Shown: one piece after another, positions 9,027-18,153 of the stretch
Position numbering within the stretch: the stretch's first letter is position 1
Layout: every line of letters begins with the position of its first letter
DNA from: Clostridioides difficile_D
GTDB taxonomy: Bacteria; Bacillota; Clostridia; Peptostreptococcales; Peptostreptococcaceae
Length of the DNA: 64,000 nt
Assembly: GCA_945861085.1 (NCBI GenBank)
Contig: OX244046.1
Span: forward strand, 2,852,001-2,916,000
Reading direction: 5' to 3'
Position numbers and translations under genes: made by a program
Notes under the pieces: model-generated
What the model saw: the letters and a program-made list of their open reading frames with translations, nothing else
The model's database searches: none
Told to the model about the DNA's origin: nothing

Positions 9027-9719
9027 TTAATCTATTTTGTATCCTACACCTCTTATAGTCTCTATATATTTTTCTGATTTATCTTCATCTTCTATTTTTT
9101 TTCTTAAATATCTTATATGAACATCTACTGTTCTAGTTTCTCCATAGTATTCATATCCCCATATTTTATCTAAAAGATAATTTCTTGAAAGTACTTTTCC
9201 TTTATTTTGAATTAATAATTTTAACAATTCAAATTCCTTAAGTGTTAACTCTATCTTTTCAGAACCTTTAGTGACTTCATGCTTTGATAAATCTAGTTTT
9301 AAATTACCTGTAGTAAGTATATTATTTTCTTCACCTAAGCTAGTCAAGTTATATCTTCTTAAAACAGAACTAATCCTAGCTAACAACTCTTTTATACTAA
9401 ATGGCTTAGTTATATAGTCATCAGCACCTATTTCAAGCCCTTCAACCTTGTCATTTTCCATATTCTTAGCAGTAAGCATTATAACAGGAATATTTTTTAA
9501 GTCTTTATCACTTCTTATTTTTCTCAAAACTTCTATTCCACTTATATTTGGTAGCATCCAATCTAAAAGTATTAAATCTGGTTTAATTTCCTTAGCTTTT
9601 ATAAATCCATCAAACCCATCATATGAATAACTAACTTCATAATTTGACACCTCCAAATTGAATTTTAATAGCTCAACTATATGCATTTCATCGTCTATAA
9701 CAAGCACTTTAGTATTCAT
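9027..9719 (-). CDS. PhoB/OmpR-family response regulator
   Basis: A 230-residue regulator. The receiver domain has acidic residues DDE near the N-terminus, the phospho-acceptor aspartate in LILLDWMLPN, and KPF near residue 105. The C-terminal winged helix ends RTVDVHIRYLRKKI and ETIRGVGYKI. The ATG is behind GAGAGGAG. It is paired with the downstream PhoR-like kinase. The family is firm; phosphate control is only an inference from similarity. Confidence 0.93.
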   Translation of the reverse strand: MNTKVLVIDDEMHIVELLKFNLEVSNYEVSYSYDGFDGFIKAKEIKPDLILLDWMLPNISGIEVLRKIRSDKDLKNIPVIMLTAKNMENDKVEGLEIGADDYITKPFSIKELLARISSVLRRYNLTSLGEENNILTTGNLKLDLSKHEVTKGSEKIELTLKEFELLKLLIQNKGKVLSRNYLLDKIWGYEYYGETRTVDVHIRYLRKKIEDEDKSEKYIETIRGVGYKID

Positions 9720-9733
9720 TAAAAAGCTCCTCT

Positions 9734-10495
9734 CTATTTTATCTGTAGTACCGTTCCTATTCGTTCTGATGCCTTATTATGTTTTCTATAAGAGTGGAAT
9801 TCATCTGCTCTACAACTAGTGCATAAATTTAAATTTATTATATTCTCTTTTTTAACTCCACTACATCTCAGCATATACTCATTAATTTTCCATAAATCTA
9901 AATAGTAACTTCCCTCTTTTATTATATAGAACTTTTCATCATTATTTGTAAGAATTGTGTTAAATTTTTCTACCAAATCCTCAGATACTTCATAACAACA
10001 AGGCCCAATTGATGGCCCAATTATACATACTAAGTCTTCAGGAGCTGTTTTATAACATTCAGACATTAATTGTATTGTTTTATGACCTATATTACTAAAA
10101 GTACCTCTCCAGCCTGCATGAGCCAGTCCTATGGCTTTATTTTTAGCATCTATGATTGAGATAGGTACACAATCTGCAGTAAATAGTAAAAGGGGTACTT
10201 TCTCTAAGTTTGTTATAAGTGCATCTCCATCTATTCTTTTCCCTATAGTATCTTCATTAACTACGTTAACTATATCTGAATGTATTTGAGAATTACTGGT
10301 TAAATTTTCAAATGTCAAATCACATTCTTTACATACTTTTAACATGTCTTCTTTATTTTTTGCATCTATATTCTTACATGTTATAACTAGATTTATAGAA
10401 TCTAATTTTTCATCAAGTTCTTTACAATTACCATCTAAATTAACATACTCTTTAATATCTTGTACATTTTTTATATTTATATAATCTTTCATCAT
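9734..10495 (-). CDS. pgeF: Peptidoglycan editing factor PgeF / YfiH-family (laccase-domain) protein
   Basis: A copper-oxidase-like-fold protein of the DUF152/YfiH family, reported in other bacteria as a purine-nucleoside-acting enzyme and as an editor of peptidoglycan precursors. It carries the metal-binding residues in LAHAGWRGT, SIGPCCYEV and CTSCRADEFHSYRKH. The length (253 aa) is typical. The start overlaps the nrdR stop by 4 bases (ATGA), with AAAAAGGAG inside the end of nrdR, so the two are translationally coupled. Substrate specificity is an inference. Confidence 0.88.
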   Translation of the reverse strand: MMKDYINIKNVQDIKEYVNLDGNCKELDEKLDSINLVITCKNIDAKNKEDMLKVCKECDLTFENLTSNSQIHSDIVNVVNEDTIGKRIDGDALITNLEKVPLLLFTADCVPISIIDAKNKAIGLAHAGWRGTFSNIGHKTIQLMSECYKTAPEDLVCIIGPSIGPCCYEVSEDLVEKFNTILTNNDEKFYIIKEGSYYLDLWKINEYMLRCSGVKKENIINLNLCTSCRADEFHSYRKHNKASERIGTVLQIK

Positions 10496-10953
10496 TTGTC
10501 TCCTTTTTCTATCAATATACTTTTAAGCTCATTTACAAAAGTATTTATATCTTTAAACTGTCTATACACAGAAGCAAATCTCACATAGGCAACTTCATCT
10601 AAATCTTTCAACTTATCCATTACCATCTCACCAATTTTTTTGGTTTCAATTTCTTCTATAAAACATTTATTTATTTCATTTTCAATATGTACAACAATAC
10701 TTTCAATCTCTTCAATAGATACAGGTCTTTTTTCACATGCTTTTAATAACCCATATTTTATCTTTTCTCTATCAAAATATTCTCTACTATTATCCTTTTT
10801 AATAACCATTAAAGGAGTTGTTTCTATTTTCTCATATGTGGTGAATCTCTTTTTACATGATTCACATTCACGTCTTCTTCTGATAGATTTTAAATCTGTA
10901 TGTCTAGAATCTATTACCTTTGATTCTTTATAATTACAATAAGGACATTGCAT
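10492..10953 (-). CDS. nrdR: Transcriptional repressor NrdR
   Basis: A repressor of ribonucleotide reductase genes that senses dNTP/ATP. It has an N-terminal zinc ribbon (CPYCNYKESKVIDSR then RRECESCKKRFTTYE) and an ATP-cone domain (about residues 45-135). The length (153 aa) is canonical. The ATG follows AAAGGAGG. NrdR boxes were not sought in detail here because no nrd genes are in the window. It sits between ylmC and pgeF. Confidence 0.97.
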   Translation of the reverse strand: MQCPYCNYKESKVIDSRHTDLKSIRRRRECESCKKRFTTYEKIETTPLMVIKKDNSREYFDREKIKYGLLKACEKRPVSIEEIESIVVHIENEINKCFIEEIETKKIGEMVMDKLKDLDEVAYVRFASVYRQFKDINTFVNELKSILIEKGDK

Positions 10954-10974
10954 CTATATTCCTCCTTTGTTTAA

Positions 10975-11238
10975 CTATATCTCAAACTCATCTAAGCTTA
11001 ATTCTGAACCTATATTTACTATTATTGTATCACAACCTATTTTAAGTATATCATTCCAAAATATAACTTCTTCATCCCCTCCTCTTGAAAAAAAACTTCT
11101 ACTTCCATCTCCAAAAATGGTAAATGAGACTACTTTCCCTTCATGAATATCCATATCTATGTCTATTATAAATCCCATCCTTTTTCCATTTTTTACATTT
11201 ATAATTTCTTTTTCCATTATATCAGAAACTCTAATCAT
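10975..11238 (-). CDS. ylmC: YlmC/YmxH-family PRC-barrel sporulation protein
   Basis: An 87-residue single PRC-barrel-like domain: SDIMEKEIINVKNGKRMGFI, a D-rich turn IDIDMDIHEGKV and an FFSRGGDEEVIFWNDI segment that characterises the YlmC/YmxH family. The family is conserved in endospore formers, with no defined biochemical activity. It follows the sigG terminator, and in Bacillus a homologue also lies beside sigG, which supports the assignment. Confidence 0.85.
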   Translation of the reverse strand: MIRVSDIMEKEIINVKNGKRMGFIIDIDMDIHEGKVVSFTIFGDGSRSFFSRGGDEEVIFWNDILKIGCDTIIVNIGSELSLDEFEI

Positions 11239-11280
11239 ATTATACTCACCCTTTCTTTAAAAATAAATATGTATCGAAGT

Positions 11281-11307
11281 AAAAAAAAATGACCTATATA
11301 GGTCATT
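11281..11307 (-). terminator. Intrinsic terminator of sigG
   Basis: On the minus strand, the palindrome AATGACCTATATAGGTCATT (11288-11307) is followed by eight or more T residues. It ends the spoIIG/sigG transcript before ylmC. Confidence 0.88.
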
Positions 11308-11341
11308 TAAATTAAAATAATGTTTACAGTCCATGGATTAC

Positions 11342-12115
11342 TTATACATATTTTCTCATATTTTTTAAAGCATTCTTTTCAATTCTTGATACTTGTGCTT
11401 GAGATATACCGATTTCATCAGCAACTTCTATCTGAGTTCTTCCTTTGTAAAACCTTAAATCTAATACCAACTTCTCTCTACTATTTAATTTCTTAATAGC
11501 TTCTTTAAGTGATATTTCTTGCAACCAATTTTCATCAGTATCTTTTTTATCTTGAACCTGATCCATAACGAATATTGCATCTCCATTGTCTTGATATACT
11601 GGATCAAATAGAGATATTGGGTCTTGTATGGCATCAAGTGCCATTACAACTGACTCTACTTCTAATTCTAATTCTTTTGCTATTTCTGATACTGTAGGTT
11701 CCTTAGAATTTGTTCTAATTAATCTTTCTCTAACTTGTAGCGCCTTATATGCTATATCTTTTAATGATCTGCTTACTCTAATTGGATTATTGTCTCTTAA
11801 ATATCTTCTAATTTCTCCTATAATCATAGGAACAGCATAAGTTGAAAACCTTACATTTTGACTTAAATCAAAATTATCTATAGCTTTTATAAGACCAATA
11901 CAACCTATTTGAAATAAATCGTCTATATTTTCTCCTCTGTTGTTAAACTTTTTTATTACACTCAAGACTAATCTTAAATTTCCTCTTACAAACTGTTGTC
12001 TGGCTTCTTCATCACCATTTTTTATTTGTAATAAAAGTTCCTTCATTTGCTTATTTTTAAGAACTGGAAGTTCAGATGTATTAACACCACATATTTCAAC
12101 CTTATTAACTTGCAT
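11342..12115 (-). CDS. sigG: Late forespore sigma factor SigG
   Basis: Sporulation sigma factor active in the forespore after engulfment. 257 aa, with sigma region 2 (NLRLVLSVIKKFNNRGENID, DLFQIGCIGLIKAIDNF), region 3 and region 4 with the helix-turn-helix TQIEVADEIGISQAQVSRIEK. The N-terminus (KVEICGVNTSELPVLKN) is SigG-like and has no cleavable pro-sequence. The gene lies directly after sigE, the order seen across Bacilli and Clostridia. AGAGGA precedes the ATG. There are 91 bp between sigE and sigG, which could hold a separate forespore promoter; I did not find a convincing one. Confidence 0.97.
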   Translation of the reverse strand: MQVNKVEICGVNTSELPVLKNKQMKELLLQIKNGDEEARQQFVRGNLRLVLSVIKKFNNRGENIDDLFQIGCIGLIKAIDNFDLSQNVRFSTYAVPMIIGEIRRYLRDNNPIRVSRSLKDIAYKALQVRERLIRTNSKEPTVSEIAKELELEVESVVMALDAIQDPISLFDPVYQDNGDAIFVMDQVQDKKDTDENWLQEISLKEAIKKLNSREKLVLDLRFYKGRTQIEVADEIGISQAQVSRIEKNALKNMRKYV

Positions 12116-12206
12116 ACATTTTCAGTCCTCTCTCAAAAGTATTCATCTATTGAAATTATTTACATTTCCAATTTTTTTATACTTTTTAAGAAGAATTAAT
12201 TTAACA

Positions 12207-12929
12207 TTATACAAATTTTTTCATTTCTTTTTGTAATCTTGAAATTATTTTCTTTTCAAGTCTAGATATGTAGGACTGAGATATTCCAAGCATTCCAGCA
12301 ACTTCTTTTTGTGTTTTTTCAATACCTTTATCTATAAGACCAAATCTTAATTCCATAATTTGCTTTTCTCTGTCACTTAATCTGTCAAGTGCCATAACCA
12401 ATAAATCTCTGTCTATTTCTTCTTCAATTATTTTGTATATTTCATCATTTTCTGTACCCAAAACATCAGATAATAAAAGTTCATTTCCATCTAAATCTAT
12501 ATTTAAAGGTTCATCAAATGATACTTCTGTCTTCTTTTTATTATTTTTTCTTAAGTACATTAATATTTCATTTTCTATACATCTTGAAGCATAAGTTGCC
12601 AATTTTATGTTTTTATTCAGTTTAAAAGTATTAACTGCTTTTATCAAACCTATAGTTCCTATTGAAATCAAATCTTCTACATCTATACCTGTATTTTCAA
12701 ATTTTCTTGATATGTAGACCACTAATCTAAGATTTCTTTCTATTAAAATCGACTTTACACTTTCATCTGTTTCTAGTTTTTGTAAAAGCTCCATTTCTTC
12801 TTCTGGTTTTAATGGAGGAGGAAGTATATTTGCCCCTCCCATATAATATATTCCCTTTGGCTTTATTATTTTTAATTTAATACCTAACATAGTAATAAAG
12901 CTTATAATTCTTTCTTTCAATCGTAACAT
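12207..12929 (-). CDS. sigE: Mother-cell sigma factor SigE (pro-form)
   Basis: Early mother-cell sigma factor of sporulation. 240 aa. The first ~30 residues (hydrophobic and basic, ISFITMLGIKLKIIKPKG then YYMGGANILPPPL) form the pro-sequence normally removed by SpoIIGA. Region 2 contains NLRLVVYISRKFENTGIDVED and LISIGTIGLIKAVNTFKL. Region 4 has ELRFGL and QKEVAGMLGISQSYISRLEKK. It lies 24 bp after spoIIGA, and the two form the spoIIG operon. Confidence 0.98.
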   Translation of the reverse strand: MLRLKERIISFITMLGIKLKIIKPKGIYYMGGANILPPPLKPEEEMELLQKLETDESVKSILIERNLRLVVYISRKFENTGIDVEDLISIGTIGLIKAVNTFKLNKNIKLATYASRCIENEILMYLRKNNKKKTEVSFDEPLNIDLDGNELLLSDVLGTENDEIYKIIEEEIDRDLLVMALDRLSDREKQIMELRFGLIDKGIEKTQKEVAGMLGISQSYISRLEKKIISRLQKEMKKFV

Positions 12930-12953
12930 TCCTTGTCCCCCTTAAATTTTCAC

Positions 12954-13799
12954 CTAAAATCCAGGCAATATATTTGGATTCATTATTGCTCCATACTCTC
13001 TATCATTAAAATTTGAAATACCGAGTATTATATTTCCTATCTTTTGTTCATCTACTTCTATATAGTCAGCTTTTAAGCCTATTATTATGCTTGTCTTATT
13101 ACTTCCAGCATGTTTATAAGGTATTATTCTAACCCTACCTGAAGTTTTATCATCTAAACTTCCTATAATTTCTTGTGCTTTTTTCATATCTATATCTTCA
13201 TAATTAATATTTAATAGTTTTTCTGGAATAAATCCTTCTAACACACTTGACTTAACTATTATTACATCGCTTTGACTTATTGGGTCTTTTAATAAATTTC
13301 CACTATCTACTAAAGCCGTACAGCAAAAACTTTTTTCCAGTAAGTTTATATTTATAGTCTTTGTAAGCTCCTTAATGTATTTAAGCATCTTCAAATCTTT
13401 ATAAATGTATTTTAATAATTCGCAACTTACATAAGTACATGCAATTAAGAAAGATATTTTTAAATGACTTATTCCTGTAAAATAAATTATAAAATAAGTG
13501 CTTCCAGAAATAAAAATGTTTACTAGGTAAAAAACTAATGCTACATGAACATAATCTTTTTTGCTCTTACTTCTAAATGAAATTAAAGTTATTATACTCA
13601 TGATTATTATTTTAAACGGTACAGTAAATAGTATATTCATTGATGGATACAAATAAGCAACAGAATAGGCACCTCCTAAACTAGCCCCCAACAACTTATT
13701 TTTTTTAGGATTATATTTTTTAGTAAGAATAGAAGTACAACTTATAATAATATAATTTATTACTAGGTTTTCTATAACATAGTACTCAATATACACCAT
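12954..13799 (-). CDS. spoIIGA: Sporulation sigma-E processing aspartic peptidase SpoIIGA
   Basis: Membrane protease that cleaves pro-SigE. The N-terminal half has five hydrophobic segments. The C-terminal half carries the aspartic-protease motif CTALVDSGNLLKDP (catalytic Asp near residue 168). The frame is open further upstream, but AAGGGGGG lies 4-5 bases before the ATG at 13799, giving 281 residues, close to family length. It is the first gene of the spoIIG operon and is preceded by a promoter with the expected unusual geometry. Confidence 0.95.
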   Translation of the reverse strand: MVYIEYYVIENLVINYIIISCTSILTKKYNPKKNKLLGASLGGAYSVAYLYPSMNILFTVPFKIIIMSIITLISFRSKSKKDYVHVALVFYLVNIFISGSTYFIIYFTGISHLKISFLIACTYVSCELLKYIYKDLKMLKYIKELTKTININLLEKSFCCTALVDSGNLLKDPISQSDVIIVKSSVLEGFIPEKLLNINYEDIDMKKAQEIIGSLDDKTSGRVRIIPYKHAGSNKTSIIIGLKADYIEVDEQKIGNIILGISNFNDREYGAIMNPNILPGF

Positions 13800-13826
13800 G
13801 TATCCCCCCTTAAAACCTTTAAACAT

Positions 13827-13932
13827 ATTATAAGATAGTATGTACAAAATTTTATGTCACTTTTGATGGTCGAATCCAAAACAAATTCTATTTAAAAAGA
13901 ACAATGATATATGTCTTATACTTTATGTCGCC
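13827..13932 (-). promoter_or_regulatory. spoIIG-type promoter with 22-bp spacer and Spo0A-box-like sites
   Basis: On the minus strand, -35 GTGACA (13855-13860) and a perfect -10 TATAAT (13827-13832) are separated by exactly 22 bp. The Bacillus spoIIG promoter, which needs Spo0A~P to work, has the same extended spacing. A near-consensus Spo0A box (GGTCGAA, 6 of 7 to TGTCGAA) lies at 13868-13874, just upstream of the -35. A weaker TGTCGCC is at 13926-13932. The elements are seen directly; Spo0A binding is inferred. Confidence 0.72.
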
Positions 13933-14029
13933 AAAAGATATATTTTTAATATTAAACAAATAGACTTTTTTGTAGAATCCAATATATCTAGGTAGAAGTT
14001 ATTCGTTCTATTTTTGGTATATTTCCATA

Positions 14030-14100
14030 AAAAAAGACCACACAATTTAATGATATATCAAGTAAACCTTTTACTTGTATAAAATCAAATTACATGGTCC
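14030..14100 (-). terminator. Nested-hairpin terminator after the binding-protein gene
   Basis: On the minus strand, GACCATGTAATTT pairs with AAATTGTGTGGTC, and an inner hairpin CAAGTAAA-AGG-TTTACTTG sits within the loop. It is followed by TTTTTT. It insulates the orphan binding-protein gene from spoIIGA. Confidence 0.85.
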
Positions 14101-14123
14101 ATAAATTCAAATACAAACTTAAA

Positions 14124-15398
14124 TTATTGTGCTAATAATCCATTTGCATATTTTGCAGATTCATCTAATGCTTGTTTTGGAGTTATATCTCCAGCTATCA
14201 TCATTTGAAGTTGTTTCCATAAATATTCATATATCTCTACTCCATGAGGTCCAACTGTCAATGGTCTATACATATCTTTATCTCTTGTCACCATTTCTTC
14301 AAATCTTGGATCTCCTTGGTATTTTTCACCTTTAGCAACTGGAGCTCTAGGTACTTCTTTATGGAAAGCTTCCATTGATTCTTTGCTTAACATATATTCA
14401 AGAAGTTTAAATCCAAGTTCTTTGTTTTTACATGCTGACATTAATGTTAAATCATCTACTGAAGCAAAACTACCAACTGTCTTATCTTCTAATGATGTTA
14501 CATATCCCCAGTTTAAATCTGGGAATGATTTATCAAAGGTACTTGTAGCAGCAGAAGACAGCATTATAGTAAATGCAGCTTTTCCTGGCCCAAATACACT
14601 TTCAATCATTTCATTACTATCTTTTGATAAAGCATCTTCTGGAATATATTTTTTCATATCATTTATAAAGTTTGCAGCTTTTAAACCTTCTTCATTATTA
14701 AACTTAACTGATTTTAAATCATCATTATATATATCTCCACCAGCTTGCCATAAATACGGATACCAGTTCCAGTTTAAGCTTCCAAATACTTTAGAACCCC
14801 AACCTTGTGCAAGACCCCATTGGTCGATTTTTCCATCTCCATCAGTATCTTTTGTTGCTTTTTCACATATTCTTTTAAAATCATCCCATGTTTTTGGAGG
14901 TTTCTCTCCTAATTTTTCTAGTATATCTTTATTGTAGTACAATACACCTGGATTAGCAGCTTCTATAGGTAAACCATAAATACCACCCATCATTTTTGCA
15001 TCATCTAAGTATAGATAATTATCTGAAGTTCCTGATTTCTCTAGATAAGGTGTCAAATCTTCTACTGCACCCATTTCTATAAATTGAGGGAACATCTCTG
15101 CATACATGTACCCTATATCTGGACCTTCACCTGCACTTATTGCAGTTGCATATTTTTCTGCGTAGTTATCCCATGGTACTATTTGGAATTCAATTTCACA
15201 GTTGTTTTCCTTTTCAAATTTTTCAAATATCGGCTTCCATGCGTCTGCATCATGGTCTGTTAATGGTGCAGACCACACAACTAATTTTTCTTTACTATCT
15301 TTACCTTTAGAATCTTCTTTTTTTGAACATCCTGCAAGAATTGATACTGATAGAATACCTATCATAACTAAAGAAAGAACTTTTTTTAGTTTAATCAT
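14124..15398 (-). CDS. Extracellular solute-binding lipoprotein, sugar ABC-transporter type
   Basis: A 424-residue family-1 (MalE-like) binding protein. The signal peptide ends in lipobox SILAGCSKK, so it is anchored at Cys 23. Typical features are LVVWSAPLTDHD, EGPDIGYMYAEMFPQF, GLPIEAANPGVLYYNKDILEK and a late KELGFKLLEYML. No permease or ATPase genes lie nearby, and it has its own terminator, so it is an orphan that must share a transporter encoded elsewhere or act as a sensor. It sits between ftsZ and spoIIGA. The ligand is not deducible; a saccharide is likely by family. Confidence 0.88.
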   Translation of the reverse strand: MIKLKKVLSLVMIGILSVSILAGCSKKEDSKGKDSKEKLVVWSAPLTDHDADAWKPIFEKFEKENNCEIEFQIVPWDNYAEKYATAISAGEGPDIGYMYAEMFPQFIEMGAVEDLTPYLEKSGTSDNYLYLDDAKMMGGIYGLPIEAANPGVLYYNKDILEKLGEKPPKTWDDFKRICEKATKDTDGDGKIDQWGLAQGWGSKVFGSLNWNWYPYLWQAGGDIYNDDLKSVKFNNEEGLKAANFINDMKKYIPEDALSKDSNEMIESVFGPGKAAFTIMLSSAATSTFDKSFPDLNWGYVTSLEDKTVGSFASVDDLTLMSACKNKELGFKLLEYMLSKESMEAFHKEVPRAPVAKGEKYQGDPRFEEMVTRDKDMYRPLTVGPHGVEIYEYLWKQLQMMIAGDITPKQALDESAKYANGLLAQ

Positions 15399-15633
15399 GC
15401 TTAATCCCCTTTCAGACTTTAATTTGTCTTTTTCCTCAAATGTTTACAATTTAATTCAGGTTTAATATTAGCAAATAAAACTACCGTTGTCTAATAACAA
15501 AAAACTATAATAGCTCCTATAACTATATTTTTTTTCTATCTATATTAAATTTTATTTATATACTAAAAAATTTATTTATTATATATCATCAATATTTAAA
15601 GTATATTTTAAAATCTAACTATTTAAATTGGAC

Positions 15634-15665
15634 AAAATAAAAAGAAGTCTATTGACTTCTTTATA
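15634..15665 (-). terminator. Intrinsic terminator of ftsZ
   Basis: On the minus strand, AAAGAAGTC-AATA-GACTTCTTT is followed by TTATTTT, 10 bp after the ftsZ stop. It separates ftsZ from the binding-protein gene. The remaining gap to 15398 is AT-rich, and I see nothing else in it. Confidence 0.88.
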
Positions 15666-15675
15666 AGCTTACATA

Positions 15676-16833
15676 TTATCTTCTTCTTCTTAGGAATGTA
15701 GGTATCTCCATGCTCTCATCATCATCTTCTTCAATTATACTTGCCTTTTTAGGAGGCTCTATTTTTTCCTCAACAATTGCTTCTTCTTCAATTTCTTTTA
15801 CAGCTTGCTTTACTGTTGTATTTAATGAAGAACGTATGCTTGATTTAGGCTTAGTATCTAAATCTAAAGAACCATTTTGTAATCCTTCAAATCCTGTTGC
15901 GATTACTGTAATCATTATTTCATCACCTAAATCTTCTTTTATAGAAGCTCCAAATATAACATTTGCCTCTGGGTCACAAGATTCCATAACTAAAGTAGAT
16001 GCCTCATTAACTTCAAATAATCCTAAGTTAGGACCACCTGTAACATTAAGAAGAACTCCTTTAGCACCTTGTATTGATGTTTCTAGAAGCGGAGATTGAA
16101 TAGCTTGTCTAGCAGCATCTATTGCTCTAGTTTCACCACTAGCACTACCTATACCCATATGAGCAAGACCCTTGTCTTTCATTATAGTAGTAACATCTGC
16201 GAAGTCCAAGTTTATTAACCCTTCAACTGCTATAAGGTCAGAAATTGATTGTATACCTTGTTTTAATACATCATCTGCAACTGCAAAAGCATCTAACATT
16301 GAAGTATTTTTTTGTACTATTTGTAAAAGTCTATCATTTGGTATTGTTATAAGAGTATCTACTTTTGATTTAAGTTCTGCTATTCCACCTTCAGCATTCT
16401 TCATTCTTATTTTACCTTCAAATGCAAAAGGTTTTGTAACTACACCTACTGTAAGTATACCCATTTCTTTTGCCAAGCCTGCAACTACTGGAGCAGCTCC
16501 TGTACCAGTACCACCGCCCATTCCAGCTGTAACAAAAACCATATCAGCTCCTTGAAGTAACTTTACTATTTCATCTTTACTCTCCTCAGCAGCTCTTTTT
16601 CCTACCTCTGGATTTGCTCCTGCTCCAAGTCCTCTAGTTAATTTTTCTCCTATTTGAACTTTATATTCAGCTTTTGATGTATATAAAGCTTGTTTATCTG
16701 TATTTACTGATATAAATTCAACGCCTTTTAGTTGAGCTTCTACCATTCTATTGACAGCATTGTTTCCACCGCCACCTACACCTATTACTTTAATTTGTGC
16801 ACATTCTTCTAATTCTACGTCAAAGTTTAGCAT
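15676..16833 (-). CDS. ftsZ: Cell division protein FtsZ
   Basis: Tubulin-like GTPase that forms the division ring. 385 aa from MLNFDVELEE. It has IKVIGVGGGGNNAVNRM, the tubulin signature GMGGGTGTGAAPVVA and the T7 loop NLDFADV. An acidic linker precedes the C-terminal peptide SMEIPTFLRRRR that binds partners. Two consecutive ATGs (16836, 16833) follow AAGGGGG; the second has the better 6-base spacing and matches clostridial FtsZ N-termini. It is the last gene of the dcw run, with sbp rather than ftsA upstream. Confidence 0.98.
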   Translation of the reverse strand: MLNFDVELEECAQIKVIGVGGGGNNAVNRMVEAQLKGVEFISVNTDKQALYTSKAEYKVQIGEKLTRGLGAGANPEVGKRAAEESKDEIVKLLQGADMVFVTAGMGGGTGTGAAPVVAGLAKEMGILTVGVVTKPFAFEGKIRMKNAEGGIAELKSKVDTLITIPNDRLLQIVQKNTSMLDAFAVADDVLKQGIQSISDLIAVEGLINLDFADVTTIMKDKGLAHMGIGSASGETRAIDAARQAIQSPLLETSIQGAKGVLLNVTGGPNLGLFEVNEASTLVMESCDPEANVIFGASIKEDLGDEIMITVIATGFEGLQNGSLDLDTKPKSSIRSSLNTTVKQAVKEIEEEAIVEEKIEPPKKASIIEEDDDESMEIPTFLRRRR

Positions 16834-17022
16834 CATAAACCCCCTTCTCTCATGATTCAAAGTTATCGTATGTATTAATTATATCATTTTCTTCTTTTAT
16901 TTTGTTAACCTTTAAGTAACATATTCCACAAAAACGTAAATTTTCCTTTTTAAATTTCTTACTTATATTGTCAAATATTACTCTTTAAGTATAAAATAAT
17001 TTATGTATATATTAAATGCTCT

Positions 17023-17376
17023 TTAATTTTTACGTTTTTTATTCATAATATTACTAATAATATAGCGTCTAATTATGGATAAATTATTAAACAATCTCAT
17101 ACCAAAAACTAATACAGCAACATAGTAAATAGAAACTCCTAATTTTTCCCCTATATAAGTCAATAATATAGCCAATATAGCATTACCTATGAAACCAGTA
17201 ACAAAAATTACATTATCATAGTTATCTTCAAAACTGGACCTTATCGCTCCAAAGATAGAATCCATTATTGCAAGAATAGCTACTGACATATATATAGAAT
17301 AATCCATAGAATATGTAAATGGAATATAGTAACCTACTACTACACCAAATGCTAATCCTCCTAAAGCCCATAACAT
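17023..17376 (-). CDS. sbp: Small basic family protein (DUF1290, Sbp)
   Basis: A 117-residue integral membrane protein with three to four hydrophobic segments and the family segment AILAIMDSIFGAIRSSFEDNYDN in its middle. It ends in a basic tail (IMNKKRKN). The family sits beside division genes in many Firmicutes, but its role is unknown. AGAGGTG precedes the ATG. It follows the two DUF881 genes and precedes ftsZ. Confidence 0.88.
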   Translation of the reverse strand: MLWALGGLAFGVVVGYYIPFTYSMDYSIYMSVAILAIMDSIFGAIRSSFEDNYDNVIFVTGFIGNAILAILLTYIGEKLGVSIYYVAVLVFGMRLFNNLSIIRRYIISNIMNKKRKN

Positions 17377-17474
17377 AAATCTTCACCTCTTTATTTTACT
17401 TTGAAACACAACTATATTACAATCCTTTTTATTAATTTTTTTTACTTTTTCTTTATTTTTTTATATTTTTCGTT

Positions 17475-18149
17475 TTATTTTGCAAATAAATTCACTTTAT
17501 TTCCATTATTTTCCTGTATTTTTATATTAATTCCATATATGTCCTTAAGAGACTTAGCATATGATTCTGGAGAATTTATAGCAGCACTTAATAAATCTAT
17601 ATCTCCTATAGCTTTTATTATAAATGGTTGTCCATATGTTGTATCATTTACTGTAATAGTAGCTCCTGAACATTTTATCTTACTTGTTGCTAGTACTCTT
17701 TCTCCATTTATAGAAATTGCTTTTGCACCAGCCTTTTTTAAATCATTTAAAACTCTCAAAATATCTATATCGTGTATAATCAAATCATTTGGATTCTGCC
17801 CATCTTTTAATTCTCTCTCACTATCCTCCATAGTAATAGTTATACCTGGTCCTGTAACAGTTGAATAACCACTTAATGCTTTAATTTCTTCAAGCTCTTT
17901 TTGCATAAGTGTTTGAACAGATTCATTTCCATTCTCTTTTGCTTCTTTATATTCATTCAAAGTTTTTTTGTTGCTTTTAAGTGTTTTTTTTAAACTTTTT
18001 ATTTCTTTTTTTGTATTTTCTACCTCACTCTCAATATTTTCAGTTTGACTCAATGTTATGTACACTCTATTTGGGTCTAGTGATTTTATATAAGTTGATA
18101 TGAAAATACCTAATATGAATGCTCCCAATATAACTATTTTCTTTTTCAT
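17475..18149 (-). CDS. DUF881 family protein (second of tandem pair)
   Basis: 224 aa: one N-terminal transmembrane helix (KKKIVILGAFILGIFISTYI), a coiled coil (about 30-75, rich in Lys and Glu), then the DUF881 domain with GITITMEDSE, LIIHDIDILRVLNDLKKAGA, AISINGERV and PFIIKAIGDIDLL. It is predicted to be membrane-anchored with the domain outside the cytosol. The family commonly occurs in pairs between divIB and sbp/ftsZ; the function is unknown. It lies 4 bp after its paralogue. Confidence 0.88.
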   Translation of the reverse strand: MKKKIVILGAFILGIFISTYIKSLDPNRVYITLSQTENIESEVENTKKEIKSLKKTLKSNKKTLNEYKEAKENGNESVQTLMQKELEEIKALSGYSTVTGPGITITMEDSERELKDGQNPNDLIIHDIDILRVLNDLKKAGAKAISINGERVLATSKIKCSGATITVNDTTYGQPFIIKAIGDIDLLSAAINSPESYAKSLKDIYGINIKIQENNGNKVNLFAK

Positions 18150-18153
18150 ACTA

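Noticed and set aside
14383..14937. A 184-aa plus-strand open frame
   Set aside because: It is antisense to the middle of the solute-binding protein, with no ribosome-binding site or family features.
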